Source: Bacillus sp. FJAT-52991
GTDB taxonomy: Bacteria > Bacillota > Bacilli > Bacillales > Domibacillaceae
Length of the DNA stretch: 64,000 nt
Assembly: GCF_037201805.1 (NCBI RefSeq)
Contig: NZ_CP147404.1
Span: 2,896,501-2,960,500, forward strand
Reading direction: 5' to 3'
The notes beneath the pieces were generated by a model that worked only from the letters and a program-made list of their open reading frames with translations, had not been told where the DNA came from and searched no databases. Of the stretch, positions 34,401 to 43,048 are shown in pieces; the first letter of the stretch is position 1, and each line of letters begins with the position of its first letter. The translations under genes were made by a program, and so were the position numbers.

Positions 34401-35316
34401 GGATTCCCTCCCCATTCATTAAATTTATGAAATACTCCTCCAATGAGCTATGCTTTTTATTGATACTTTCAATCTCAATATCATTCATAATCAGCGCCTT
34501 GGAGATTTCTTGCTGCGTGACTGTCATTTCATAAATGCGAATCATTTTGTCATTCATGATTTTATAATTTTTTAAACCTAGTTGATCGTCTAAAATGTAA
34601 ACAGCCTTTTTAACATCTTGAACCGTGACTTCAATATACTCGGTTTGTCCGCTGCTAATACTCTCCATCGATACTTCTTTGATGAGCTTACCGTTTTGAA
34701 TGACCCCAATCGTATCAGCCATCTGCTCCATTTCAGCTAAAATATGGCTAGAAACTAGCAAAGTAATGCCATATTCCTTGCAAAGCATTTTAAATAATTC
34801 CCGTAATTCTCTAATTCCGATTGGGTCTAAACCGTTGATCGGTTCGTCTAAAATTAACAGCTCTGGCTTTGTCGTAATTGCTCTAGCAATTCCTAACCGT
34901 TGTTTCATCCCGAGGGAAAAGTCTTTTACTTTTTTATTATCAACATTGTGTAAATTGACGAGATCTAACGCGTGGTCAATGGCCTTCTTGTCATAATAGC
35001 CCATGTACTCACAATGCAAGGATAGGTTCTCCTTAGCTGTTAGTTTTTCATAAAAAATCGGATATTCAATAATCGTTCCCATTCGCTTTAACACTTCATA
35101 GGAGGTATCCGTTAATTTCTCACCGAAAATTTCAATATCACCGCTCGTTGGTTTAATTAAATTTGTCATCATTTTCATTACTGTTGTTTTACCAGCACCG
35201 TTTGGTCCTAAGAACCCGTAGATTTCCCCTTTCTTCACATGCATATTGATCCCAGAAACAACCTCTTTTCCTTCAAACACCTTTGTCAGTTGATTTGTTT
35301 TTAATAGATAGGACAT
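34393..35316 (-). CDS. BcrA-like ABC transporter ATP-binding protein
   Basis: 307 residues. Walker A GPNGAGKTTVMKMM (about 37-50), signature FSLGMKQRLGIARA, Walker B LLILDEPINGLDP and the switch His in LLVSSHIL are all present. C-terminal 80 residues as in bacitracin/lantibiotic-type exporters (BcrA/SpaF). With two permeases and a downstream two-component system it resembles lantibiotic immunity or antibiotic-resistance modules. Cytoplasmic, membrane-associated. Confidence 0.88.
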   Translation of the reverse strand: MSYLLKTNQLTKVFEGKEVVSGINMHVKKGEIYGFLGPNGAGKTTVMKMMTNLIKPTSGDIEIFGEKLTDTSYEVLKRMGTIIEYPIFYEKLTAKENLSLHCEYMGYYDKKAIDHALDLVNLHNVDNKKVKDFSLGMKQRLGIARAITTKPELLILDEPINGLDPIGIRELRELFKMLCKEYGITLLVSSHILAEMEQMADTIGVIQNGKLIKEVSMESISSGQTEYIEVTVQDVKKAVYILDDQLGLKNYKIMNDKMIRIYEMTVTQQEISKALIMNDIEIESINKKHSSLEEYFINLMNGEGIHA

Positions 35317-35410
35317 TTCATTTTCCCCTTTCCTTCTTTGTATATTTTAATCGTACAAAACCAACATCTCTTTTTTCTTACTCAATCCTTACAAAATTCT
35401 TAAGCTCATA

Positions 35411-35722
35411 GAAAAGCGCATGGCGACGCTTAACGACGTACAAACTGGACTGCTCCGAACGAGATAAAGGAAACACGATGAGGAACGAATCGATGTTGAC
35501 TTATCGCAAGGAGGAGCGGGGAAGTTTGCTAGTCGTTGGAGCCTGGAGCTAGACAAGAAAAGCGGAAGGCGACGCTTAACGACGTACAAACTGGACGGCT
35601 CCGAACGAGATAAAGGAAACACGATGAGGGACGAATCGATGTTGACTTATCGCAAGGAGGAGTAGGGAAGTTTGCTAGTCGTTGGAGCCTGGAGCTAGAC
35701 AAGAAAAGCGCATGGCGACGTT
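35411..35722. repeat. 146-bp tandem intergenic repeat, 2.1 copies
   Basis: GAAAAGCG starts at 35411, 35557 and 35703, an exact 146-bp period. Inside each unit ACGACGTACAAAC pairs roughly with GTTTGCTAGTCGT, and CTCCGAACGAGATAA with TTATCGCAAGGAG, so each unit can fold into a long branched hairpin. Units end GCCTGGAGCTAGAC, like those at 6983-7260. It separates the ABC operon from the two-component genes. Confidence 0.75.
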
Positions 35723-35764
35723 TCTTTAGAACAAAAAAGCTTGCAGAAAGCCTCTTTCTACAAG

Positions 35765-36700
35765 CTAAAACTTCACTCTTTTTAACATTATTGTAAATGC
35801 TGTTTTCTCATATGGAATACTGGAAAGATGAATTTCCCCTCCTAATGCTTCCACGAGTCGCTTTGTGATTGTCAATCCAAGTCCGCTGCCTTGGTATAAA
35901 CGATTTCTTGAATCCTCTAATGTATACATTCGCTCAAATACTTTGTCGATATGGGACTCAGAAATTCCTTTTCCTTTATCCCATACATCAATATATACCA
36001 TCTTTTCATCACTTCTTACCGCCATGCCCAATGTTTTACCATCGTTCCCATACGCAATAGCGTTCGAGATTAAATTATTTAACACTCGCCCTAACATTTC
36101 TGTATTTCCGAGTGCATATAGCGGTTTCTCTGGTATATCAATGTGAACCGAAAATCCTTTCGTCGTAAGCAAATCATAGAACGATAGAATATTCTCCTGA
36201 CATACCTCATTAATACAAACTCTAGTTAGCTCGATGTCTTTATCTCCCGACTCTAATTTCGCTAAATCAAAAAATTTATGAATGAGTTCCATCAATTCAT
36301 AAGTTTTCATCTGTACCTTTTTTAGCAATGCTTGTCGTTCTTCTTCAGACAACATTTGATCGGTTTGTAATATTTCTATATACCCAAGAATGACCGTCAG
36401 CGGTGTCTTTAAATCATGCGATACATTCGAGAGCATCTTACGCATCGACATTTCTACCTTCGCGTGATCGGCATTGGTTATTTGTTTCGCTTCTAATAAA
36501 TGATTAATAGCGACCAACAGCTTTTGCAGCTCTTGATCATCTGTCACGACTAACAACTTTTCAGCTGTTTGCTTTTCGACAATCTCATGCAACTTTTCAT
36601 ATGTATAACGTAAATTCTCACCATTCTTTTTCTGCATGCCATATTGAAAAAAAATAACACCGAATAATAGGACAATAATTATTATTAAAAAAAGTACCAT
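35765..36700 (-). CDS. Membrane sensor histidine kinase
   Basis: 311 residues. One N-terminal membrane helix (LIIIIVLLFGVIFFQYG) and almost no extracytoplasmic part; phospho-acceptor His in MLSNVSHDLKTPLTVILGYI (about 95); ATP-binding N-box NLISNAIAYG, G1 DKGKGISESH and G2 GSGLGLTITKRL. Starts 1 nt after the response regulator ends. The short sensor suggests that it monitors the associated ABC transporter rather than an external ligand, as in SpaK-, BceS- or related kinases; this is inference. Confidence 0.88.
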   Translation of the reverse strand: MVLFLIIIIVLLFGVIFFQYGMQKKNGENLRYTYEKLHEIVEKQTAEKLLVVTDDQELQKLLVAINHLLEAKQITNADHAKVEMSMRKMLSNVSHDLKTPLTVILGYIEILQTDQMLSEEERQALLKKVQMKTYELMELIHKFFDLAKLESGDKDIELTRVCINEVCQENILSFYDLLTTKGFSVHIDIPEKPLYALGNTEMLGRVLNNLISNAIAYGNDGKTLGMAVRSDEKMVYIDVWDKGKGISESHIDKVFERMYTLEDSRNRLYQGSGLGLTITKRLVEALGGEIHLSSIPYEKTAFTIMLKRVKF

Positions 36701-36701
36701 G

Positions 36702-37403
36702 CTACATCACTTCCAACTTATAACCGATTCCCCATAATGTTTTAATATATTGTGGGTTTGATGGATCATCCTCAATTTTCTCCCGCAGCCTTCTCATATG
36801 AACATTAATGACGTTCTCATCACCGTAATATTCTTCATTCCAAATGAGGTTATAAATTTGAGCTTTTGTAAACACACGGTTGCGATTCTTGGCAAATAAT
36901 TTTAAAAGTTCGAACTCTTTAGAAGTGAGTTTAATGACTTCGTCTTTCTTCCATGCAGTAAAATTGATTGGATCTATTTTCAAATTACCAATTTGAATAA
37001 TGTCATCTTGTTGCTGTTGAGGGGCTGAATATTTGGTCGAACGACGAATACCTGCCTTTACCCGTGCACATAACTCAATCATTGAAAATGGCTTACAAAT
37101 ATAATCATCGGCTCCAAGCCCTAACCCGATCGCCTTATCCACATCTGTATCTTTCGCCGACATCATTAAAATTGGAATAGCACTTCTTTCACGAATGATT
37201 CTCACAACTTCTAACCCATCGATCTTCGGCATCATAATATCAAGAATAAGCAAATCAAATGACCCCTGCATAAATTTGGTCAACCCTTCTTCTCCATCAG
37301 AAGCTGTCGTCACAACAAATCCCTCTTTTGTTAAATAGCTTTCTACCATTTCTTGAATTGATTGATCATCTTCTACTAGCAAAATATGAGATTGCATCTT
37401 CAT
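36702..37403 (-). CDS. OmpR/PhoB-family response regulator
   Basis: 233 residues from the ATG at 37403 (MKMQSHILLVEDDQ) after AGGGG; a longer start at 37448 lacks a site. Receiver: VEDD acid pair, phospho-Asp in LLILDIMMPK, and CKPFSMIEL Lys. C-terminal winged helix with LTSKEFELLKLFAKNRNRVF and VHMRRLREKIEDDP. First gene of the two-component pair; it probably regulates the downstream ABC operon, the divergent DUF4097 gene, or both. Confidence 0.9.
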   Translation of the reverse strand: MKMQSHILLVEDDQSIQEMVESYLTKEGFVVTTASDGEEGLTKFMQGSFDLLILDIMMPKIDGLEVVRIIRERSAIPILMMSAKDTDVDKAIGLGLGADDYICKPFSMIELCARVKAGIRRSTKYSAPQQQQDDIIQIGNLKIDPINFTAWKKDEVIKLTSKEFELLKLFAKNRNRVFTKAQIYNLIWNEEYYGDENVINVHMRRLREKIEDDPSNPQYIKTLWGIGYKLEVM

Positions 37404-37599
37404 TTTATCCCCTAACCTTACGGATATTAACACAGTCAATTGTACCATATTGTAGGCATGTGAAAGCTGATCACTTTTTTGAAGTTCAAGTTCCTACGTC
37501 TCAAGTCTGAGTGAAAAGTAAATCTGAGGTTCATTGTTTAAACATGGAAATTATAATACTATTAAGGAAGATATTGCAACAAAGAATAGGAGGAGTGTA

Positions 37600-38439
37600 A
37601 TGAAAAAGTTTTTTGTTATTATGATAATCGTTTTAGCGTTCGGTACAGCATTTTTTATTGAAAGAGACTCATCTCAGGGAAACAGTGCGGACGTGACGAA
37701 ACGCATTGATAAGATTGAGTTAAACATCGATAGCAGTGATACAACCATCATTGCAGAAAAACGAGATGATGTGAAAGCCGACTTTAAAGGTAAAGGAGAG
37801 CTCTCTGTTCGAAAAGATGGAGATACGATTGAAGTAGAAATGAAGCGAAAATGGTACCAATGGTTTTCATTTTTGAAAAATTCAGAGCTCACTGTTTATA
37901 TTCCAGAAGATTATGATCGGAACCTAGAACTCAATATCGGCTCTGGCGATTTAACATTTTCGGGCAAGTCCAAATCACAGCCAATGAAGCTAGATACTGT
38001 TAGCATTGATATGAGTTCGGGAGATATGAAATTGGCAAACCTAGAAACGACTAAGTTTGAGCATGACGCTTCTTCAGGAAAATTAATGGTTGATTCGTTA
38101 ACAACAAAAGAAGGCAACTTTGATCTTAGTTCAGGTGATGTAAAACTTACTCGATACGTTGGCCCACTTGAAGGAGAACTCTCTTCTGGTGATATGCATG
38201 TTGAAATGGAGAAATTAGTCGGCGATGTCCGTTTTGATTTAAGCTCAGGAGATGTCAAGCTCGATCTACCTGATCAAGCGGACTTTACGTTAAAAGGTGA
38301 AGCAAGCACTGGCGACATTTCCTGTGACTTTACGTTAAAAGATCAAAAGATTAGCAATGGAGATATATCCGGTAAACACGGTTCTGGAAAGAATAAAATT
38401 GACGTCTCATTATCGAGCGGAAATATGGATATTTATTAG
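37600..38439 (+). CDS. LiaG-like DUF4097 membrane-anchored protein
   Basis: 279 residues from the ATG at 37600 (MKKFFVIMIIVLAFGTAFFI), 6 nt after AGGAGG. One N-terminal membrane anchor and an extracytoplasmic beta-helix made of repeats such as SIDMSSGDMKLAN, NFDLSSGDVKLTR and RFDLSSGDVKLDL (S-S-GD every about 20 residues), the DUF4097/LiaG pattern. LiaG-type proteins accompany cell-envelope stress systems. Divergent from the two-component genes, consistent with an envelope-stress regulon. Confidence 0.82.
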   Translation: MKKFFVIMIIVLAFGTAFFIERDSSQGNSADVTKRIDKIELNIDSSDTTIIAEKRDDVKADFKGKGELSVRKDGDTIEVEMKRKWYQWFSFLKNSELTVYIPEDYDRNLELNIGSGDLTFSGKSKSQPMKLDTVSIDMSSGDMKLANLETTKFEHDASSGKLMVDSLTTKEGNFDLSSGDVKLTRYVGPLEGELSSGDMHVEMEKLVGDVRFDLSSGDVKLDLPDQADFTLKGEASTGDISCDFTLKDQKISNGDISGKHGSGKNKIDVSLSSGNMDIY

Positions 38440-38455
38440 CAGAATCAGTAAAAAA

Positions 38456-38492
38456 GTAGCGACCCATCAATAATAAATAGGTCGCTTTTTCT
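38456..38492 (+). terminator. Terminator of the DUF4097 gene
   Basis: AGCGACC (38458-38464) pairs with GGTCGCT (38480-38486) and is followed by TTTTT; A-rich on the other side, so it may also end the converging coiled-coil gene. Confidence 0.7.
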
Positions 38493-38516
38493 CTATCTAT
38501 ACGAAAGGCTACTGTA

Positions 38517-38867
38517 TTATTTCGCCCTTTTCAACATTAACACATCCGCTTTCGTCTCCATCATTTCTTCTGTTAAAACAGTGAATTTTGCATCTACTTT
38601 ATCAATCTTGTTTTCTACGACCGTTAACCTTGCTTCTACTTTATCAATCTTGTTTTCTACGACCGTTAACCTTGCTTCTACTTTATCAATTTTGTTTTCT
38701 ACGACCGTTAATCTTGCTTCTACTTTATCGACTTTGTTTTCTACGGTCGTTAATCTTGCTTCTACTGCATCAATTTTTTCCGTCAATCGTTTCTCCGATG
38801 CTTTCATTTGATCAGATAACTCCATAATCGCTTGTAAGATGGCTGCCGTATCGATTGGCTGGCTCAT
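38517..38867 (-). CDS. Coiled-coil protein built of 14-residue repeats
   Basis: 116 residues. After MSQPIDTAAILQAIMELSDQ the protein is a heptad-type coiled coil containing four near-identical 14-residue units (VEARLTVVENKIDK) and diverged ends (AVEARLTTVENKVDK, VDAKFTVLTEEM). Two heptads per unit keep the a/d register (V, L, V, I). No signal peptide or enzyme motif; an oligomerisation or tethering role is likely. AAGGAGGG precedes its ATG. Confidence 0.7.
   Translation of the reverse strand: MSQPIDTAAILQAIMELSDQMKASEKRLTEKIDAVEARLTTVENKVDKVEARLTVVENKIDKVEARLTVVENKIDKVEARLTVVENKIDKVDAKFTVLTEEMMETKADVLMLKRAK
38590..38775 (-). repeat. 42-bp coding tandem repeat (about 4 units)
   Basis: Plus-strand units read CTTCTACTTTATCAATCTTG then TTTTCTACGACCGTTAACCT and repeat every 42 bp with few substitutions. 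Near-identity at the DNA level implies recent expansion, so copy number may vary between strains. Confidence 0.8.
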
Positions 38868-38940
38868 TTTTCACCCTCCTTCTAATTTTTTTCATGAAAT
38901 CTATGTTGAAAACGTCTAATTGGCTAGTTATACTTTCTGA

Positions 38941-38994
38941 TTTATCCCGCATTAACGGGCTGTAAGACCCCCACTGATTGAAGTTTCACTTTAT
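38941..38994 (-). repeat. Copy B of the short structured repeat
   Basis: Reverse complement of the element in 26135-26189, including the GAAACTTCAATCAG start and the CCCGTTAATGCGGG hairpin. Located between the coiled-coil gene and the FAD oxidoreductase gene; the rest of 38868-39178 holds no gene. Confidence 0.65.
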
Positions 38995-39178
38995 TATAAC
39001 ATGCTTTTATACCAAAATATAAGAACGTATATTCGTTCACCTATAACAAATAAAGGAAATCCCATATGTTTTCCGACCTTTCTGCACATTTTTGGCCCTC
39101 CCAGATTTTTCAGTGAGAACTAGTCATCAAAAACACTGCATATAATGCAATATTGACTACTCTTGGGTGGGTGATGGG

Positions 39179-40867
39179 ATGAGAAAGAAAGTGATTATAC
39201 TAGGTGGCGGGGTTGCCGGGTTGAGTGCGGCACATGAGTTAATTGAGCGAGGGTTTGATGTGACGATTTATGAGGCAAAGTCCATTCCTGGAGGAAAGGC
39301 TCGATCCGTTTCCGTACCTTATTCTGCAACTGCTGGAAACACGGAACTGCCCGGCGAGCATGGGTTTCGTTTTTTCCCGGGCTTTTATCGACATCTCATT
39401 CATACGATGAAGAAAATTCCTGTTGATAAAAAGAAAACGGTATATGATCACTTAGTGGACGCCAAAGAAATGGGACTCGCTCGCTTTGATAAGCCACTTG
39501 TTCCCTTTGTTTTAGGCTTTCCAAAATCGGTCATTCATTTAAGAACGAATATGAAATCTTTATTTAAAACGAACTGGGGGCTTTCAGGTCACGAGCTTGA
39601 TTTTCTCGTTGAACGAGTTTGGCAAGTGGTGACTAGCTGCTCTGAAAGAAGAATGGAAGAGTACGAGTCCATCAGCTTTTGGAATTACGTTGAAGCAGAT
39701 CATAAATCGGAGGCTTTTCAAAAAATGGTCGAGGGCATGACGCGATCACTCGTTGCAGCTAAAGCGAGAGAAGCGAGCTTAAAAACCATTGGGAACGTTT
39801 TTTCACAACTCCTGTTAGACTCGATTCTTCCTGGCCCTGCCAATGACCGACTATTAAACGGGCCGACAAACGATAAATGGATCGATCCGTGGTTGACTCA
39901 TTTAAGAAAAAAAGGCGTTCGATTTGTTGCCGATGCGGAGTGTGTGAAGATCAATTGTAAGCAAAAAATGATTAGCGATGTCACCGTCCATCACCTCGGT
40001 CGCCAACTAACGGTGAAAGGAGACTATTTTCTTTTTGCCTTGCCTGTAGAAACGATGGAAACATTGATCTCAGAGGAAATAGTAGACATCGATCCCACCT
40101 TACAAAAAATGAAAGAACTAGCCAAAAGTGTTGGTTGGATGAATGGGATTCAGTTTTATTTAAAACGAGACATTCCGATCATCCATGGCCATATTTTATG
40201 CATCGATGCACCTTGGGCTTTAACACTGATTTCACAAAAACAATTTTGGCCTTCGACTAATTTGAAAAAATACGGGAACGGCGCCATTAAAGGGATCATC
40301 TCCGTTTGTGTGTCCGAGTGGCATCGACCAGGTATCCTCTATGGAAAAGCGGCAGCACAATGTACAGAAGAGGAGATTAAGAAAGAAGTCTGGGCCCAGC
40401 TAAAAAAAAGCTTGAATACGGGAAAAACGATCCTTCAAGATGAAGATCTTCATTCTAGTTTTATCGATCCAGACATGACATTGAAACCGCCTAACAGTAT
40501 AAACCATTCCCCGCTATTAGTGAATAATGTGAACACATGGAAGCTTAGACCTGAGGCAACTACACGTATTCAAAACCTATTTCTCGCCTCTGACTATGTG
40601 CGAACGAATACCGATTTAGCCTCAATGGAAGCAGCTAACGAAGCGGCTCGCCGTGCGGTCAATGGGATTCTTGACACTTCGCGCTCGAAAGCCCAAAAAT
40701 GTAAAATATGGGAAATGTATACATTTAACCTCCTTACTCCATGGCATATTCACGATGAGCACCGCTTTCAACAGGGGCTCCCTTGGGATGGAAAGTGTTC
40801 CATGATGAAAAGAATCTTATCTACAGCAAAGTATGTTTCATTGTTATATGTGAAGAAGTTTTTTTGA
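39179..40867 (+). CDS. FAD-dependent amine oxidase/carotene-desaturase-like oxidoreductase
   Basis: 562 residues from the ATG at 39179 (MRKKVIILGGGVAGLSAAHE), preceded by GGTGAT; a GTG 12 nt earlier is the alternative. The N-terminus is the dinucleotide-binding motif GGGVAGLSAAHEL..YEAK, followed by PGGKARS; the C-terminus has LFLASDYVRTNTDLASMEAA, the second FAD contact of the carotene-desaturase/hydroxysqualene-dehydroxylase (HpnE-like) superfamily. The substrate is unknown; a terpenoid or isoprenoid is likely from the family. Single gene, ended by a terminator at 40923. Confidence 0.82.
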   Translation: MRKKVIILGGGVAGLSAAHELIERGFDVTIYEAKSIPGGKARSVSVPYSATAGNTELPGEHGFRFFPGFYRHLIHTMKKIPVDKKKTVYDHLVDAKEMGLARFDKPLVPFVLGFPKSVIHLRTNMKSLFKTNWGLSGHELDFLVERVWQVVTSCSERRMEEYESISFWNYVEADHKSEAFQKMVEGMTRSLVAAKAREASLKTIGNVFSQLLLDSILPGPANDRLLNGPTNDKWIDPWLTHLRKKGVRFVADAECVKINCKQKMISDVTVHHLGRQLTVKGDYFLFALPVETMETLISEEIVDIDPTLQKMKELAKSVGWMNGIQFYLKRDIPIIHGHILCIDAPWALTLISQKQFWPSTNLKKYGNGAIKGIISVCVSEWHRPGILYGKAAAQCTEEEIKKEVWAQLKKSLNTGKTILQDEDLHSSFIDPDMTLKPPNSINHSPLLVNNVNTWKLRPEATTRIQNLFLASDYVRTNTDLASMEAANEAARRAVNGILDTSRSKAQKCKIWEMYTFNLLTPWHIHDEHRFQQGLPWDGKCSMMKRILSTAKYVSLLYVKKFF

Positions 40868-40922
40868 CCCCTGTCCCCTACTGTAGATTGGAAATAAAAT
40901 CGTAGCCGTATTTAATATGACG

Positions 40923-40962
40923 CCTTGATACAGTGAAAGAACCTACTGTATCGAGGTTTTTT
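40923..40962 (+). terminator. Terminator of the FAD oxidoreductase gene
   Basis: CCTTGATACAGT pairs with ACTGTATCGAGG (one wobble) and is followed by TTTTTTATT. Just after the stop codon there is also CCCCTGTCCCC, a C-rich motif that recalls the 3'-end motif described elsewhere. Confidence 0.75.
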
Positions 40963-41168
40963 ATTCTCCTTTAACTTTCTCCTTCCCTGATGTAACTAAG
41001 TTTGTACTATTTTATAGTAAATTTTTTGTCTAAATCTAATACTGCTTTTGTTTTATTTTAAAAGGGATATATCATTTCATAATCTTTTGATTTCCTATAA
41101 GCTCATCGAAGTCTGAAAATTTATTATTGCCTAAAAAAGGCAGGGGTGATATATTATATAATATCCTT

Positions 41169-41182
41169 TGAGAACGGTTTCA
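41169..41182 (+). promoter_or_regulatory. Catabolite-responsive element (cre) upstream of the murein-peptide cluster
   Basis: TGAGAACGGTTTCA fits the CcpA consensus TGWNANCGNTNWCA at every fixed position. A TATAAT-like box lies just upstream (41157-41162), so CcpA bound here would repress transcription of the DUF3870 gene and perhaps the genes behind it. Confidence 0.6.
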
Positions 41183-41259
41183 TGGTACAAGCTTCTGCAA
41201 GTTTTCCCTTGTCGGTCCCTTGTATCATCTGATATTACGCTTGAAAGGAATTTACTCGT

Positions 41260-41580
41260 ATGTATGATAAGAATACGATTTTTATTATCGGTGATGCCAA
41301 AGCGTCGCAAAATAATCCGATTACCAAGAAATACAATCAGTATTTTCTGGCAATCGTAGTCGACCAGACAGATGGAAAGATCATAGATGTTGAATGTTCG
41401 GCGACAGTAGACATAACTAAACATTTTGTGCGATCGCTTTTTATTGGACGTCATATTGATGATCCTTCGATTGTAGAAGACATTAGCCAGCGTTATTTTG
41501 GCTCATCCCAAAAAGCGTTAATCGTTGCATTTAATGATGCTCAAAAAAAATATCAAGCAATTACTGCTTTGCCTAATTAA
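41260..41580 (+). CDS. DUF3870 domain protein
   Basis: 106 residues, GAAAGGAA upstream. The pattern NTIFIIGDAKASQNNPITKK, DGKIIDVECSATVDITKHFV and RYFGSSQKALIVAFNDAQKK matches DUF3870, a small soluble family found beside amino-acid racemases and dipeptide transport genes. Function unknown. A strong terminator follows, so it is at least partly separate from the DUF819 gene downstream. Confidence 0.8.
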   Translation: MYDKNTIFIIGDAKASQNNPITKKYNQYFLAIVVDQTDGKIIDVECSATVDITKHFVRSLFIGRHIDDPSIVEDISQRYFGSSQKALIVAFNDAQKKYQAITALPN

Positions 41581-41589
41581 ACCTAGGCG

Positions 41590-41634
41590 AAATCCAGTCT
41601 AACTGTTTCATTGTTAGGCTGGATTTTTTGTTTT
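41590..41634 (+). terminator. Terminator between the DUF3870 and DUF819 genes
   Basis: AATCCAGTCTAAC pairs with GTTAGGCTGGATT around a 9-nt loop and is followed by TTTTTGTTTTG. Confidence 0.85.
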
Positions 41635-41650
41635 GTACAAAGGAAGAAAG

Positions 41651-41704
41651 TATAAAGTGAAACTTCAATCAGTGGGGGTCTTACAGCCCGTTAATGCGGA
41701 ATAA
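41651..41704 (+). repeat. Copy C of the short structured repeat
   Basis: Same element as 26135-26189 with one change in the hairpin (GCGGA for GCGGG). It lies 75 nt upstream of the DUF819 start and after the terminator. Confidence 0.65.
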
Positions 41705-41778
41705 GTTAGCACTTCGCTGATTTAATCACTTTCCAAACCTCAAATTTACGATTTTAACTTCTAAAGGAGATGATATCA

Positions 41779-42945
41779 ATGATTCAAGATGGATTTATGT
41801 ATCTGAGTGTGCTTGTTGCGATGGCAGCTCTGATGGTAGCTTTTGAAAAGCGATTTAGTACGAACAAATTCTTTAAATTTATACCGGGTATTGTTCTGAT
41901 TTATATCGGAGCCGCTGCGATGCAGACATGCGGGTTATTTGCGGATAATGAGGCTATTGCAGCTATGTACGCAGATGTTAAAGGGGCTTTGCTCCCAGCA
42001 ATGCTCGCCATCATGTTATTAAAATGCGATATACGAAGCATCATTAAACTTGGTCCAAGAATGCTTGGCGGATATCTTGTTGCAGTTGTCAGTATCATGT
42101 TTGGATTTATCATTGTGTATGCTCTTTTCCAGAATTTCTATGTGGATGGTACTTGGAAGGCTTTCGGGGCACTTGCTGGAAGTTGGACAGGTGGATCAGC
42201 AAATATGGTGGCCCTTCAAGACATATTGCAAGTACCCGAAAATATTTTTGGTTATGCTCTTATGATGGACACAATCAATTATGCCGTTTGGGTAATGTTC
42301 ATGTTTTGGCTCGTTCCATTCGCTGGAGCATTTAATCGTTGGACAAAGGCAGATATCGGATTTATCCAACAAGGATTTGATGAGATTGCAGCTGCAAATG
42401 AAGAGGAAAAAACAGGACCTCAATTCCAGCATATCTTGTATTTACTTGGTATTGGTCTCTTAATATCTTCTTTATCCATCTTTGCGGGTGAGCATTTGCC
42501 TGAAGTTGGAGCTGTTATTAATGGAACAAGCTGGACCATTATGATCGCTTCGGTGATTGGATTAGTATTAGCTCAAACACCAGTAGCTAAAATTCCAGGA
42601 GCTCTTGATGTTTCTAATGTCATGCTTTATATCATTATTGCTCTTATTGCATCACAATCTGATTTTTCAAATATTGCTCAAGCACCAATTTATCTAGTAT
42701 CTGGTTTTCTTATCATGCTCATGCACTTAATTATCATGTTACTTTTAGGGAAGCTATTTAAATATGATCTATTTACACTTGGAGTTGCGAGTCTGGCGAA
42801 TATTGGGGGTATGGCCTCAGCACCAATGTTAGCTGCTGCATATAGTCGAACACTAATTCCAGTTGGCGTCATCATGGCTCTCATGGGCTCATTCCTCGGT
42901 ACTTATTTTGGTATGATTGTCGCTAAAATTTTGGCCTTTCTATAA
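41779..42945 (+). CDS. DUF819 family permease (YjcL-like)
   Basis: 388 residues from the ATG at 41779 (MIQDGFMYLSVLVAMA), 9 nt after AAAGGAG; the ATG at 41770 is too close to that site. About ten membrane helices; GGYLVAVVSIMFGFIIVYAL, the glycine-rich SWTGGSANMVALQ and the C-terminal GVASLANIGGMASAPMLAAA are DUF819 hallmarks. Because it directly precedes ykfB and ykfC it is a good candidate importer for the dipeptides these enzymes handle (inference). The TAA stop is supplied by the first bases of repeat copy D. Confidence 0.82.
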   Translation: MIQDGFMYLSVLVAMAALMVAFEKRFSTNKFFKFIPGIVLIYIGAAAMQTCGLFADNEAIAAMYADVKGALLPAMLAIMLLKCDIRSIIKLGPRMLGGYLVAVVSIMFGFIIVYALFQNFYVDGTWKAFGALAGSWTGGSANMVALQDILQVPENIFGYALMMDTINYAVWVMFMFWLVPFAGAFNRWTKADIGFIQQGFDEIAAANEEEKTGPQFQHILYLLGIGLLISSLSIFAGEHLPEVGAVINGTSWTIMIASVIGLVLAQTPVAKIPGALDVSNVMLYIIIALIASQSDFSNIAQAPIYLVSGFLIMLMHLIIMLLLGKLFKYDLFTLGVASLANIGGMASAPMLAAAYSRTLIPVGVIMALMGSFLGTYFGMIVAKILAFL

Positions 42946-42994
42946 AGTGAAACTTCAATCGGTAAGGGTCTTACAGCCCGTTAATGCAGGATAA
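42941..42994 (+). repeat. Copy D of the short structured repeat
   Basis: Starts TATAAAGTGAAACTTCAATC, overlaps the stop codon of the DUF819 gene, and ends 54 nt before ykfB. Has a G-to-A change in the 3' hairpin (GCAGG). Confidence 0.65.
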
Positions 42995-43048
42995 AAGTTT
43001 TATCAAGAGTCATGCAAGGAATTTGTTAAAGAAAGGAAGTATACAACT

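Noticed and set aside
38590..38775. Regular 42-bp repeats that could suggest a CRISPR array
   Set aside because: Repeats are directly adjacent without unique spacers and encode heptads in frame; no cas genes are present.
41100..41260. Possible riboswitch or T-box leader upstream of the DUF3870 gene
   Set aside because: No T-box sequence, no terminator/antiterminator pair and no known aptamer motif; only a cre-like site stands out.
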